Positions 36,541 through 47,200 of a DNA stretch of 64,000 nt are shown here, in pieces (within the stretch, counting starts at the first letter, position 1; each line of letters opens with the position of its first letter). This DNA comes from Lottia gigantea (taxonomy: Eukaryota > Mollusca > Gastropoda > Lottiidae): positions 631,408-695,407 of the forward strand of contig NW_008706957.1 of assembly GCF_000327385.1 (NCBI RefSeq). The letters are read 5' to 3'. The notes under the pieces are model-generated. The model ran no database searches. It was given only the letters and a program-made list of their open reading frames with translations, and was not told the origin of the DNA. The position numbers and the translations under genes are program-made.

Positions 36541-38744
36541 TTGAGCCGCAAAATTCTCACACCCCTTCAGCATTCAATCTTAGACCGTGGACTTAAGTTT
36601 ATTCCCACACCAAAGATAGCTAACTTGAATTATCTCCGACCATCCATTGAACGATTTCAACGAAATCTTAGCTGCACATATTTTTTTCGAAACCACCCCC
36701 CACGTGGTGCTAGAACAATGTTTATTCCTAAATCCACGTTGACACCCCCCCAGGCCGCCATCCATCCTGAAATATTGAAAGCATTTGCGAGTATGAATAG
36801 CCAAACAGTGAACCTTTCCATAACACACGAAAAGCCTAATCTCACACGAGTGGAACGTGAAGCGTTAAACTTACTTAAGAAAGACGATAGCATTGTTATT
36901 AAAAAGAGTGACAAAGGTTCATGTTGTGTCATTCTGAATAGGGAGGATTGCGTTTCAGAAGCAGAGAATCAACTGAATAATCCTAAACATTATGCCATTT
37001 TACCGAAACCAATTTTCAAAGAAACTGCTAACATGATTAATAATATTCTTGCCGATTTAGTCAAAACTAGTTATCTCAAACAGAAACAATATGACTATCT
37101 GTCTGCCAAACCTGATTGTCGCGAGAGACATTTGTACACTTTGCCTAAAATCCATAAGAATCCAACCAAGGAGTGGTTTATCTCGAATAAAATCCCTAAA
37201 GGCCGCCCGATTATATCTGACTGTGGTAGTGAGTCATATGCAGTGTCAGAATACATTGATCATTTCTTACTACCTCTAGCATGCCAACATCGCGCCTACC
37301 TTAAAGATACAACCGATTTTGTCAATAAAATAAAAAATCTTCGAGTTCCCTCTAATGCTATTTTAATTTCTATCGACGTTTCTTCTATGTATACCAATAT
37401 CGATAACACTACTGGTTTAACGGCAGTTCGTTAGCTTTTAATAGAAACCCAGATCCAAACAGACCCGACGATGCAATTCTACAACTTTTAGAGATTTGTC
37501 TTAGTCGAAACGATTTCACATTTAATGGTAAAACATATTTACAAACTTCAGGGACAGCAATGGGCAAACGATTCGCCCCTTCGTACGCAAACCTTTTCAT
37601 GGCAGAGTGGGAACGTGAGGTGTTGCCCCTCTGTCCATTCGACCCACTTTTTTACGGACGCTTTTTGGATGACATTTTTATAGTTTGGACTTATTCTATC
37701 GAGCAGTTTTGGGAATTCTTTGAAATTCTCAACAACCACCATCCTTCTATCAAACTAACCGCAAACGTGAGTGACAAAAGCATAGACTTTCTCGATACCA
37801 CAGTCTTTAAGGGAGATTCCATAGCAGAAACAAATAAACTGGATATTAAAGTGTATTTCAAAGAAACTGATACTCATCAACTCTTGCACAAGAGCTCCTT
37901 TCACCCAAAACATACCTTTTCTGGTATAATTAAGTCACAAGTTTTACGATTTCATCGAATTTGTACAAGATCTTCTGATTTCAACCAAGCCTGTACGATT
38001 GTTTTCTCAAAACTGAAAGAGCGTGGGTACTCTAAACGATTTTTACGAAACATAAAAAATTCCACCTTAGCACAGATAGCAGCTAAAAACAGACTTTATG
38101 CCGAAGTACCTCCAGGTTTAAGAAGTGCTCCATGTTTGTCCAGTAGATGCAAAACATGTCCCTTTATATCAGAAACTCATTATTTTGTAAGCAACTCTAC
38201 GAATAAAAGGTACCCGATCCAGGAACATCTAACATGGGAACATTCGAATGTAATATATTTAATTTCATGCAAGAAATGCCCCAAACAATATGTAGGAGAA
38301 ACTAAGAATAATTTACGAACTCGCTTTAATGCTCATAGGTCAGACATCAAATTAAAGAAAGACAAGCCTATTTCTAATCATTTCAACCTCGACGACCATT
38401 CAATAGACGATCTCACCCTAATCCCAATTGAGCGTATAGAAATTGATTTGCCCGAAGATGAAACTACCAAATTCCGTCAATCTAGGGAGGCCCATTGGAT
38501 TGAGACATTGAATACAGCAAGACCTATAGGACTAAATATTCATCATAATGTAGGCATAGCACCCTTTGTTGTCCCGTTTAATACAACCAGCAATCGAGCA
38601 AGCAAGATAGTTCATGCCCACTATAAGAGCCTTCAAGAGAAATTCCCCCATGTCTATAAGCAGAAAATGATAGTTGCATATGCAAAAAACAAGAACTTAA
38701 ATGATAATATTGTTCATAGTAAACTAAAAACAATCAGTACATAA
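36541..38744 (+). pseudogene. Penelope-like reverse transcriptase and GIY-YIG endonuclease, frame broken
   Basis: First part (36541-37434): the early Penelope motif IKKSDKGSCCVILNRED, then RPIISDCGSESYAVSEYIDH and motif A ISIDVSSMYTNI. Second part (37560-38744, open from about 37440): motif B SGTAMGKRFAPSYANLFMAE, motif C GRFLDDIFIVW, motif D/E FLDTTVF, a Cys cluster (CLSSRCKTCPF) and the nuclease NVIYLISC...YVGETKNNLRTRFNAHR. One frame change between motifs A and B separates the two parts. All catalytic aspartates of the RT are present. The strongest competing view, a LINE, is ruled out by the GIY-YIG and the Penelope motif order. Confidence 0.85.
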
Positions 38745-38758
38745 CATATACTATACTT

Positions 38759-38775
38759 CTCGCCCATCGGGCGAG
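38759..38775 (+). other. Perfect GC-rich hairpin at the 3' end of the Penelope-like element
   Basis: CTCGCCC-ATC-GGGCGAG: a 7-bp perfect stem with a 3-base loop, followed by ttattttttc. It stands out in AT-rich surroundings and starts 14 bases after the stop codon. It may be a 3' UTR recognition structure for the reverse transcriptase. Confidence 0.7.
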
Positions 38776-38938
38776 TTATTTTTTCTAATTTCAGGTCAGA
38801 ATAAGAACAGAAGAAAACCCAATATCAAGACCCTTAATCCTAATTTCTAAATAAAGTGTCTGCTCCACCCTAGGCCTGTACATTTGGGAGAATCAAACCC
38901 TCCCTTCCCCGAAATTCAATTCAATTTAGAATTATGAT

Positions 38939-39095
38939 TTTCATACGCTTTAACCCCAAAAATATGTGTCAGAATGCACCAAATCTATTCTCCATTTTGC
39001 AAAAACTTTCTTGGAAGACAACCTCTCAGGAGATTCATTGGAGTCTTGCTTCTATGTTCTTCCACAGAACTGTCACATATTGAATCTCAATCTCG
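38939..39095. repeat. Dispersed repeat with tgtgtcagaatgca core, copy 2
   Basis: ccccaaaaatatgtgtcaga then atgcaccaaatctattctcc; same family as 31600-31855. Confidence 0.5.
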
Positions 39096-39542
39096 ACAGT
39101 TGACCGCCCCTTTTTTATAGCTTATTAATATCTTCGTTTTTATATAGGTTAAATATAATACCAACTGGACAGTAAGCTAATATTCCATTTCACATTAAAT
39201 AATCCACAAAATATACGTTTCCATCTCATTGAATAAAGGTTTCAATTCGAAATATCTGAAATATCTGAATTTTATCTGAGATAGTATTCAGATTAAGATG
39301 CAGATCTGGATGTCCGTATCTTGTGTTTTTTTTTATTGATGCAGTATCCCCCAGACAAAACACGAAACAACATCATGAATTTCAGATTGGAATGAATATG
39401 GAATAAGAATTAGTCATATTGAATTCACAAAACTGAAAGAGTTGATATTATGCGTGGTGGGATCAACCAGTCCCCATGGTAGTTGAACCATAGCTCTTTA
39501 TTTAGATGATAAAACAGCGACACAGTCATCATCCCGGTATAC

Positions 39543-39765
39543 TTCTTCACAATGTCAAGCTATTACGACCCTCGGCTAATACTTTTGACTCCCATAACCG
39601 CCTTTTTCGTATCACGGAATGCAACGATATGATTGGACTGTCTGCCAGCGAATACAGCCAATCAGTGCACTCAACAGAAAGATTGTAAACATTATGACTT
39701 TGCTTTTACAGTCTCTATGTCTAGGTCTCCGATTATCATTGTAATTTGACATTATGAAGATGTCG
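39543..39765. mobile_element. MITE-like inverted-repeat element, copy 3 (shortened)
   Basis: Starts ttcacaatgtcaagctatta and ends tttgacattatgaagatg. It shares tttttcgtatcacggaatgc and gaatacagccaatca with the other copies but lacks part of the right arm. Lies 0.3 kb 3' of paralog 2. Confidence 0.8.
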
Positions 39766-40061
39766 GGTATAATATAGCCCCAAACGCTTCAACCTGTTTT
39801 GCGCCGCCATCTTGAATAATCGTGGACGATTTTGTGATTTGTCTCCTTCAAATTTACACTATGTCATACTATTGGGGTTTTATAGAATTAAGTACACAAA
39901 CAACAAAAACAAAAGGTTTATGTGTTATTTTATGGAACTTATGATACATACAGCAAATAATAGAATGTAATTTGTAATTAGTTGAAATATTATAACCTTT
40001 TTATAAATTCCACGCGCAAACCATTATGTAGTTTCTTATGAACCCCATCTTACAACTTTTC
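39766..40061. other. 3' flank of paralog 2
   Basis: AT-rich. No canonical polyadenylation signal is obvious directly downstream of the stop on the minus strand. Confidence 0.35.
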
Positions 40062-40714
40062 TCAGTTATATCGAATCAACTTCAGGGCAATACGCTTAAT
40101 ATGTGCTCCATTCCAGTTATCTTTCCAGAAATAATAGACACCTGATGAACTTCCATATTCAATAGTTCCAGTAAGAAAACTTTGAGAACATTCTGTTGAT
40201 TCATCAAACCACCAACCACCACCATAATTTAAGGCACACTCATGAACACCAGTAAAATCAACGTCATAGGTAGAAAACGGCCTGCCATTCAAGTTTGGTG
40301 TACCAGTAATCGATTCTCCACAATTAGCTGTATCTGCGGTGAGGCTTAACACGTAGTTAGTGGTTTTGTCTCCAATTTCAAAATTAGAATACCTATTTTC
40401 ACAACTAACCCAATTAATATCTAGAAGTTGAACCTTCAAAGTGAAACTAGAATGAGGATTATTCAGAATAGCTAAGATATGATTGAATCCAATCCAACGG
40501 TTCAGATAAACCGCACCAAAGCCTGTCTCGTATTCTGCTAAGGTTCGATTGAATTCTTCAAAGTCACAGTATTCTGCTCGCATTAATATTGAAGTAAAAC
40601 CTCCATAATCGAGATAGCACAAGACTTCAAACGGTTCTGGAGATGACACGGGTTGTATGGTCGTCAACAGTTCCTTTGGATATTCTATTCCTCTGCTATA
40701 CCCATCAGAACAGT
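40062..40714 (-). CDS. Paralog 2, exon 3 (fibrinogen-related domain)
   Basis: Starts DCSDGYSRGIEYPKELL and ends RIALKLIRYN. Contains GGFTSILMRAEYCDF, WIGFNHILAIL and GGGWWFDESTEC. The central part is nearly base-for-base identical to paralog 1. Confidence 0.9.
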
Positions 40715-41686
40715 CTGGAAAAACAAACAAATATAAGGCGTCACCAGTGACATTGTACGAGAGGGAGACCAGGATATTCTGACCCGACGTTGCGATTTCC
40801 AACCATATTGAAATCTATTATCATTTTACATAGGGAAGCCCTTTTTGACACTTTCATGGTCCATACTCGGACCATTGATGCATAGAAAGACCACTGCTTT
40901 TTACAGATGACAATACTCAATTCCTCAAGGAAGAGGATTAAGGAATGAAGTATCAAATCTTGCCTGTGATGACATCTTGACAATTATCACCATAGTAACC
41001 TAAAGGACATGTACAATTATTATCTTCATCACAACCAATATTCTGAAAAGACCAATATTTAATTAACAACATAAAATATTAGAAAAAAGACGCTTGGTCG
41101 ATGGTTCAGTCTGGCCTAGGTTGAGATAATAGGCTAACTTCGGATTTTTCAACCCGGTTTCCCGCTGTTAAAGATGCAGGTTGGACGGTCTGACATGAAA
41201 AAAAGCGTCTTGTCGATCGGATGGGACAATAAACCTAGGTCCCCTGTGCTTCAGGATGCGCAAGTTAATAATCCTTCGACAATTAGAAATCGAAAAAAGA
41301 ATAATTGCCCATTTCTGAGGCTACGATACGATTGGTCAAACAGATGGCGAAGCAGTTCCTTTAAAGTGTTATTTACACACAATAACCTTTGTACCCACCT
41401 TTTTATAACAACTACAACCTGCGTTTATGTTAGGTTTCACAATACAGCCCGTTCCGTCTTGATACAACTTGCAAGAATTATCCGCTGGACAGAATAACAA
41501 TCTCCTACACTCTGCTTCTTCAATGCAAGTCATCGCACAAAATAATAACTGCGGCTTTATTACAGTTCTAATAGGTTGAGATTCATCGCAGCTGTTCACT
41601 GTAATATTCGTCTTAGAGAAGTTTCCAAATCTTAAACTTAAGATACATTTAAAAAGTAGATACACAATTTCAAGTTGAAAAAACAT
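40062..41686 (-). CDS. Secreted PAN/EGF/fibrinogen-domain protein, paralog 2
   Basis: Three exons (41399-41686, 40964-41042, 40062-40714) of exactly the same lengths (288, 79, 653 bp) and phases as paralog 1 give 339 residues. By hand comparison exon 1 differs at about 23 of 96 residues and the fibrinogen-related domain at about 20 of 217, most of these at its two ends. All cysteines of the three modules are kept. The gene is compact (1.6 kb) because intron 1 lacks the inverted-repeat element of paralog 1. No stop or frame break was found, so both copies look functional. A role in extracellular recognition is inferred from the domain. Confidence 0.88.
40964..41042 (-). CDS. Paralog 2, exon 2 (EGF-like module)
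   Basis: Encodes NIGCDEDNNCTCPLGYYGDN followed by CQDVIT; four base differences from paralog 1. Acceptor ctttt cag; donor is again GC (acag|gcaaga), here close to the GC-donor consensus. Confidence 0.85.
41185..41362 (+). repeat. SINE remnant inside intron 1 of paralog 2
   Basis: aaaaaaagcgtcttgtcgat, gggacaataaacctaggtcc, tgcttcaggatgcgcaagtt and ttcgacaattagaaatcgaa follow the body of the 28803-29123 SINE in sense orientation. The end matches the repeat family at 9028-9165 instead of the SINE tail. Confidence 0.6.
41399..41686 (-). CDS. Paralog 2, exon 1 (signal peptide and PAN/apple-like module)
   Basis: 96 residues starting MFFQLEIVYLLFKC and ending CSCYKK before the donor GTGGGT at 41398. 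The N-terminal hydrophobic stretch is a signal peptide. Confidence 0.85.
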
Positions 41687-43584
41687 TGTTGCTCTACAGA
41701 GAAAGGATCCTAAATGGCAAAAAAAATCTTAACCTTAAAGAACCTAAAGAATTTATAACTTTTTCTATCAATAATCAGTATTGATAACACAATAAATCCA
41801 CCGTTGCTATTGTTGTGATCAGATTTAAAAGTACTTATATAGCTATCAACAATTGATTTATTTTCAAAAAGGCAATCCCATTAATCAAAATCTCGTCCAA
41901 AAGATGGCAAAATCGAAGGTAAAAGTTGTGTAGTAGTCGACTCCTCCTAAATTGAACATTATATTATTTGTAATATATTATGTAATTCAGTTTTCGTCTC
42001 CAAAGAAAAATATTAAATGATCACAATATTGATTCTGAAAATACTCAAATTATGCAATGCTTATACATAGTAAAGAAATATAACGCACATAATGCAATCG
42101 ATTCAGAGAGTTAATAAAATAATATCCAAAGAATTGGAAAAGTAAATTACTAGGATATTTAATATCGTTGGAAATATTCCCAAGAGTATTCCAAAGATTC
42201 TGTCCAATTTAGAAATATCTTTTGAAAATCTTCTATAGAAGAAAGTTTGAAAGGGAATATTTTTATAACTTCTCCAAACTTTTAAATTAATTGTTAAGTT
42301 ATTGTATACGTGTGCAATCTGGATAAAGTTAGATGACAAATATCGACAAATTTGTTCTGTAGAACCCACTCACTGAAAACATGCAGATCTGGCTATTTCC
42401 TACATATAGGATCTTAAACGAGTGCTTATATTATGGAATTTATTATATGAGCTGCTAGATTTGCTATTACTCGTGCTTTGGCGATCAATAATCGCATATT
42501 TTACTTAAATTCCTTGAATTTTGTCTAAACAGGACCTACTTTTTGAGCCTTTTTACACCTTTCTATAAAAATATAAAAAGATCTTGGTGATTACTAAATT
42601 GAGTAGTTATCTTCAAAGAATGCCATATTGTTCTGTTTACATGGTGCATGAATACAATGGCCTAATTTGCATAGCTATTAACCTGTGCTACGAGTTCACG
42701 TCATTTTCACGAACCTGTCGTATGTAGCAGAAAACAGAAAGGTTGTGTGATAATGTGTGATTTATCTATCGGTTGCGAAGGTGGTAACTCACAGTAGCGA
42801 AACATCAATGTCTGCAGTTCAGTCGGAAAGGAATGAATTGGCCATATTGGATCCACAAAACTGAAAAAAATTTTATATTAAATTTTTATTCAAAATAAAT
42901 GAATTTTTACAAGGTGACACAAAGGGCAAAAGTGAATTATGCAAAAACTGTACAAAATGCTATTATAATTTAACGTAGTTTCCACGTTCCTCTCAATTAC
43001 ATATAGACTGTGGAAACACTAAAGCGAAATAGACATTGAATAAAGTTATGAAATATATACAATGATCATTAAATAGTACAATAGTCACGAAGTTTTCATA
43101 TCTTGGTCCTTCTAAAATATTGGTCAAAGACACTTTTAGCTTATATTTGCACAATTTCGTCCGATGTTTTTTTTTCAATTCCATAAAGGCTTGACCAGAT
43201 TATGACGTCACAATTACGAGTACCATTTCATTAAATCGAATAGTAGCTGGTCAAGTTTATATTTCCTGATGTTTCCTTATGAATAATATTAATCTGTGAG
43301 ATTGAAGGAGAAATCGGAATGGTGTCCCCGATACAGATACAATCGCTAACATCATTCATATCAGTTTCAAAGATGTACGATTAATCGAGAGTTGTCCTCT
43401 AGTCTGTTGTGGGCATGCTCTCGTTCGCGTCATATGATCTAGTTTCTTTTCATTACCCATATAATGAGAGAATCAGACACCATCGGCGATTGGTGTTAAT
43501 TGTGCCTTAGAATATGGCTTTAAGGAAACACCCAAGATAGCTTGATGTCAGCAACAATCAAATCTCAGAAAAATTTGTAAAAGT
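41687..43584. other. Gene-free interval upstream of paralog 2
   Basis: 41750-41815 is shared with the upstream flank of paralog 1. The rest is AT-rich with no supported exon on either strand. Confidence 0.45.
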
Positions 43585-43907
43585 GATTGTAAAGAGGTTT
43601 TTTTTTTTGAAAAAACAAATATGTGTATCTGGGACACTGATAGCATCAATCGCACCATTCCAATATTTAATAAGATGTCTGTGGTTCCTGAAATTCCATT
43701 CAAACTAAGTGTTTGATGACTACTCTAATCATGAAGGGTCTTATGTGATAAAGCAAATAATTTATCACGATTAGTGACATCATGAAACATTTAATTTTTG
43801 TAGAATTGCAGGAACCACAGACGTCAGATTGAAAATTGAAATGAAGCAAATTGATGCTATCAGTATCCCCGATACACATGAAAAAATTAGAAAACCTCTC
43901 CGTAATC
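43585..43907. mobile_element. Foldback element with ~110-bp inverted arms, copy 1
   Basis: The left arm (gattgtaaagaggtttt ... atgtgtatctggg ... actgatagcatcaat ... gtctgtggttcctg) pairs with the right arm (43800-43907) with moderate mismatch around a short loop. The outer motif aaagaggttttctaa with tgtgtatcggg is shared with the element at 46280-46405. Non-coding. Confidence 0.85.
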
Positions 43908-44222
43908 ATTTTAAATAAAGAACATTAATTAGCCTTCAAGTTATATTCCCACCTAAATGACCGGTAAACACTCTCGGGTGCATCTTTTACCAAATTTGTC
44001 GCCTTATACTTTCAGATGTCAATCTTACAATGACTTCTTACTTAAATTCAATTTTCCAATCGAGCTACAGCAATATATGAATGGTTTTCAACCTATGTGA
44101 AGTGTTTTACTAATACTGTTAAACTAATGCTAAAAGGGATTCAGTAGACCAAATATGGGAAATTGTCTCGTATTTTACAAATGTTTATCATTAAATACCA
44201 CTGATACTATAGATGATTCCTG

Positions 44223-44284
44223 TTAATGGTTCCAGTGCCATACTGTTAACACAACAATAAATAAACTTGTAGTAGAATGTAAAC
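44223..44284 (-). CDS. GPI-like Cys-rich gene, exon 8 (C-terminal hydrophobic tail)
   Basis: 62 bp after an acceptor with a long T-run (tttttttttcag). Phase fits exon 7, and the short peptide ends at TAA (44223-44225). It could instead be a membrane anchor, but only four residues (HWNH) follow the hydrophobic run, which favours GPI. Confidence 0.72.
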
Positions 44285-47200
44285 CTGAAAAAAAAAATGC
44301 ATTTTCAACATTATTTCAACTAGAATTGCAAATAGTTTTTAAATAAATCGTAATTAACTTGTGACGTAGTGCTATTCACGTGACCACACCTGCCTTAATG
44401 CATAAAGGCAGTACAAAAGTCAATGGAAGACCGAAACTCAATTCTCAATTGCCACCAATACCAAACCATCCAAATGATCCAGATCCTACTACCAACCACC
44501 ATGACTACCAAAAAGGGGGGGGGGGGGGGCAGAGAGGTTATCCTCGGTTATGGCCCGAGGCATGTTTTTCGGGCAAAAATCTCATAACTAGGTTAGAAAT
44601 TCGGGTAATCTCAGGTATTTGGCCCCCTCGCAGTTAAACCTGGCCCCGCCACTGCTGCCATATCTGCTACGGGCTGTTAACGTTAAAGATAACCCGACAA
44701 TTGAAAGTCAGAAAAGAGGCAATTGCCACTGTCTTGACATTATTCCCTTTAATACACACTGCATGGCGTTACCTGTCTTCATCAACTCAATTAGATGCAG
44801 AGGAAGAGGACGTTAAACTCCATTCATTTCATTTTGCGATATCGGCTTCTACTGGAAGGGAGCGTTAGAGAGTCAAACATGTATACCAATCAAATATCAT
44901 GGTATATAGAGGGCCAAAGCGAAGTAGGCTCGTAGTCTACCCACAAAATCTGAGGATCTATACGTACCAGAGGCTCCCCCTCCAACAGATTGTTTACCAG
45001 TGTTATGTTGTTTACCATCAGATAATATATTACTACATTTATTCTGCATCATATCCATAAAATCTCTTCTATCAGCAGTAGCTTCGTCAAAATACTGACG
45101 TAAAGACGGGCAGCGATGGTATCCTGCATTGTCTAGGCATCTTAATCCCGTTTCATAAGCTCTGTAAAATGTATTGTCATGTCAAATATTGATGGTTTCT
45201 TTTAATACTCAAAGTTTGAGAGATCGATATCGATTTAAAGTAGATGTATACACTGATTTATTGAGTGTATTTTGTAATTGTTATAATTATAATAGTCTAA
45301 TTGCATAGTAAATGTTGTGTTGAGAAAAATAAATATCGGATGGTTTAAAAAAAAATCATAACCAAATAAAGTTCCTAAAATAAGGATTACTCTCTCTACT
45401 AAAATCAATGGAATAACCATTCTTCATTTCACAATATCAGTCAATAATATTAGAAGACCATTCTTTGTCAATATTCATGTTTTTTTTTTATATAAACCTG
45501 AAACACACGCCCTCTATAACACTGGCGGCAGACAGCATTGAAGCTAATTCCTTTTTGAAACCTATTTCAGAATATTATATTTACATGAAAGAAAATAAGA
45601 ATCGTCGAAAGACCGCTTACTTGCACTGTTTAGTTGATACTGGTGATTTATTTAATGAAGCTGGCCAAGATAAAGCCAAGACTCGAACACAATGTTTTAT
45701 TCTTGCTTCACCGGTCTCTCCACATTCTTCTCGACTACCTGTAAAAAGATCATCTTGTGATACCAAGAGTAATACCAATAACGTCATGTTAATCACCAGC
45801 TGAAGGATAGGATACATAGGCTAGGATACATAGGCTAGGATACATAGGCGCATTAGACTGAAAAGTGATTTGGGTATCTTATTTATTCCATCTACTATTT
45901 CCAAAAATCGCACAATTTAAACTAACCTTTTGCTCTCCTAGAATATGAACTGATATCTGGCAAATTAAAACCGGAACCTCTTGATATAATCACAAAAGAC
46001 TACTTAGTATGGAAATAGAGTGATTATTCTGAAAAATTCTTACCTGGCAGCGTATCGAATGTTTTATTACACTGTTGTTCATATAAACCAAAAATATGTT
46101 GTGGATATAAAACTTCCATTAAGGCTTCAAACATTGGGCATGTTACTGGTGCACTTGAAGCATGTAAACACTGTTTAAAATTGTTGTATGCCCTGAAAAA
46201 TAATTATTCCTGTAAAGCAACCTGTAATGCTACAATAATAAAGAAAAAAACAGATATGGAAGTTCCGGTTATTAAAAGGATAGTAAAGAATTTTTCTAGA
46301 TTTTGTTTGTGTATCGGGAACACTGATAGCATCAGCACCATTTTCAATCACATTGACTGTGATTCCGATACACATAGAAATTTTTAGAAAACCTCTTTAC
46401 AATCGCTTTAATATTAATAAATATCCTTCTACCAAAGCTGAAACTTAATGTTGATACTACCCTTTCATCATATTGAAATCAAATAGTTAAGGTGGATTTA
46501 CACAGGCAACCGTCTTCTTTCAGTTTCAGCCTCTTTTGTTTTCCACCAAAATAACTTTCAATTTGTTTTCACCTTCTTGAAATTGGTTGAAGGAGACTTC
46601 CCTGTCTAAACGCAACAGTGTTAAAAGAAGTTGTGGATTCAAAAGGTTGCCAGCAAACACCCACCTAATGCTGCCAAAGCGTTTCAATGTGCATATCAAC
46701 ATAATATCGAGATTCTGATACTGATTTTTGTCCGAATATTATACACATTATACCGTTCTTCGTTCTTCGTTCTTCGCTTAATATCTTTGTCTTGAACGCT
46801 CCATGGTCATACTTACTGACAAGCCATTTCTAGATCTTCTGGTAAGTTCATTACGTGTATTTTACAGTTTTCTAAAACACCCATAGCTTCATCAAAGTTG
46901 TTACAACCTAAATATTTAAAATGGTGGGCCGTTATTGAGTGTTAACCTTCTGGTAATCCTTCAATTTTTTCAAAATGTGATATTTGGACACGATTTAGTT
47001 TTAAACAGTTATATCAGTTATATTGTTCACAATATGAAGATTGGACAAGAAGTAATATCTAGGAGGATAGGATGCGTAGCCTCATCACCATATGCCATTA
47101 GCCCGTACAAACCCTGCTGTCTGGTTGCAATCTGATTGATATCTTTAATTTAACGATGGCCTCTGGAACTGTGCATAGTTTAATTTGAGGTTCCTTCGAT

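Larger units (their letters stand above)
35100..38870 (+). mobile_element. Penelope-like retroelement with GIY-YIG endonuclease
   Basis: Carries, in order, a proline/serine-rich upstream ORF, a Penelope-type reverse transcriptase and a C-terminal GIY-YIG nuclease, the arrangement of EN-positive Penelope-like elements. Behind the last stop (38744) come a perfect GC-rich hairpin (38759-38775), a T-run and an AATAAA at 38850-38855. The coding frame is broken once inside the RT and the upstream ORF is in another frame, so this copy is probably dead as a single-protein element although otherwise well preserved. Boundaries are estimates; no flanking duplication was identified. Confidence 0.85.
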
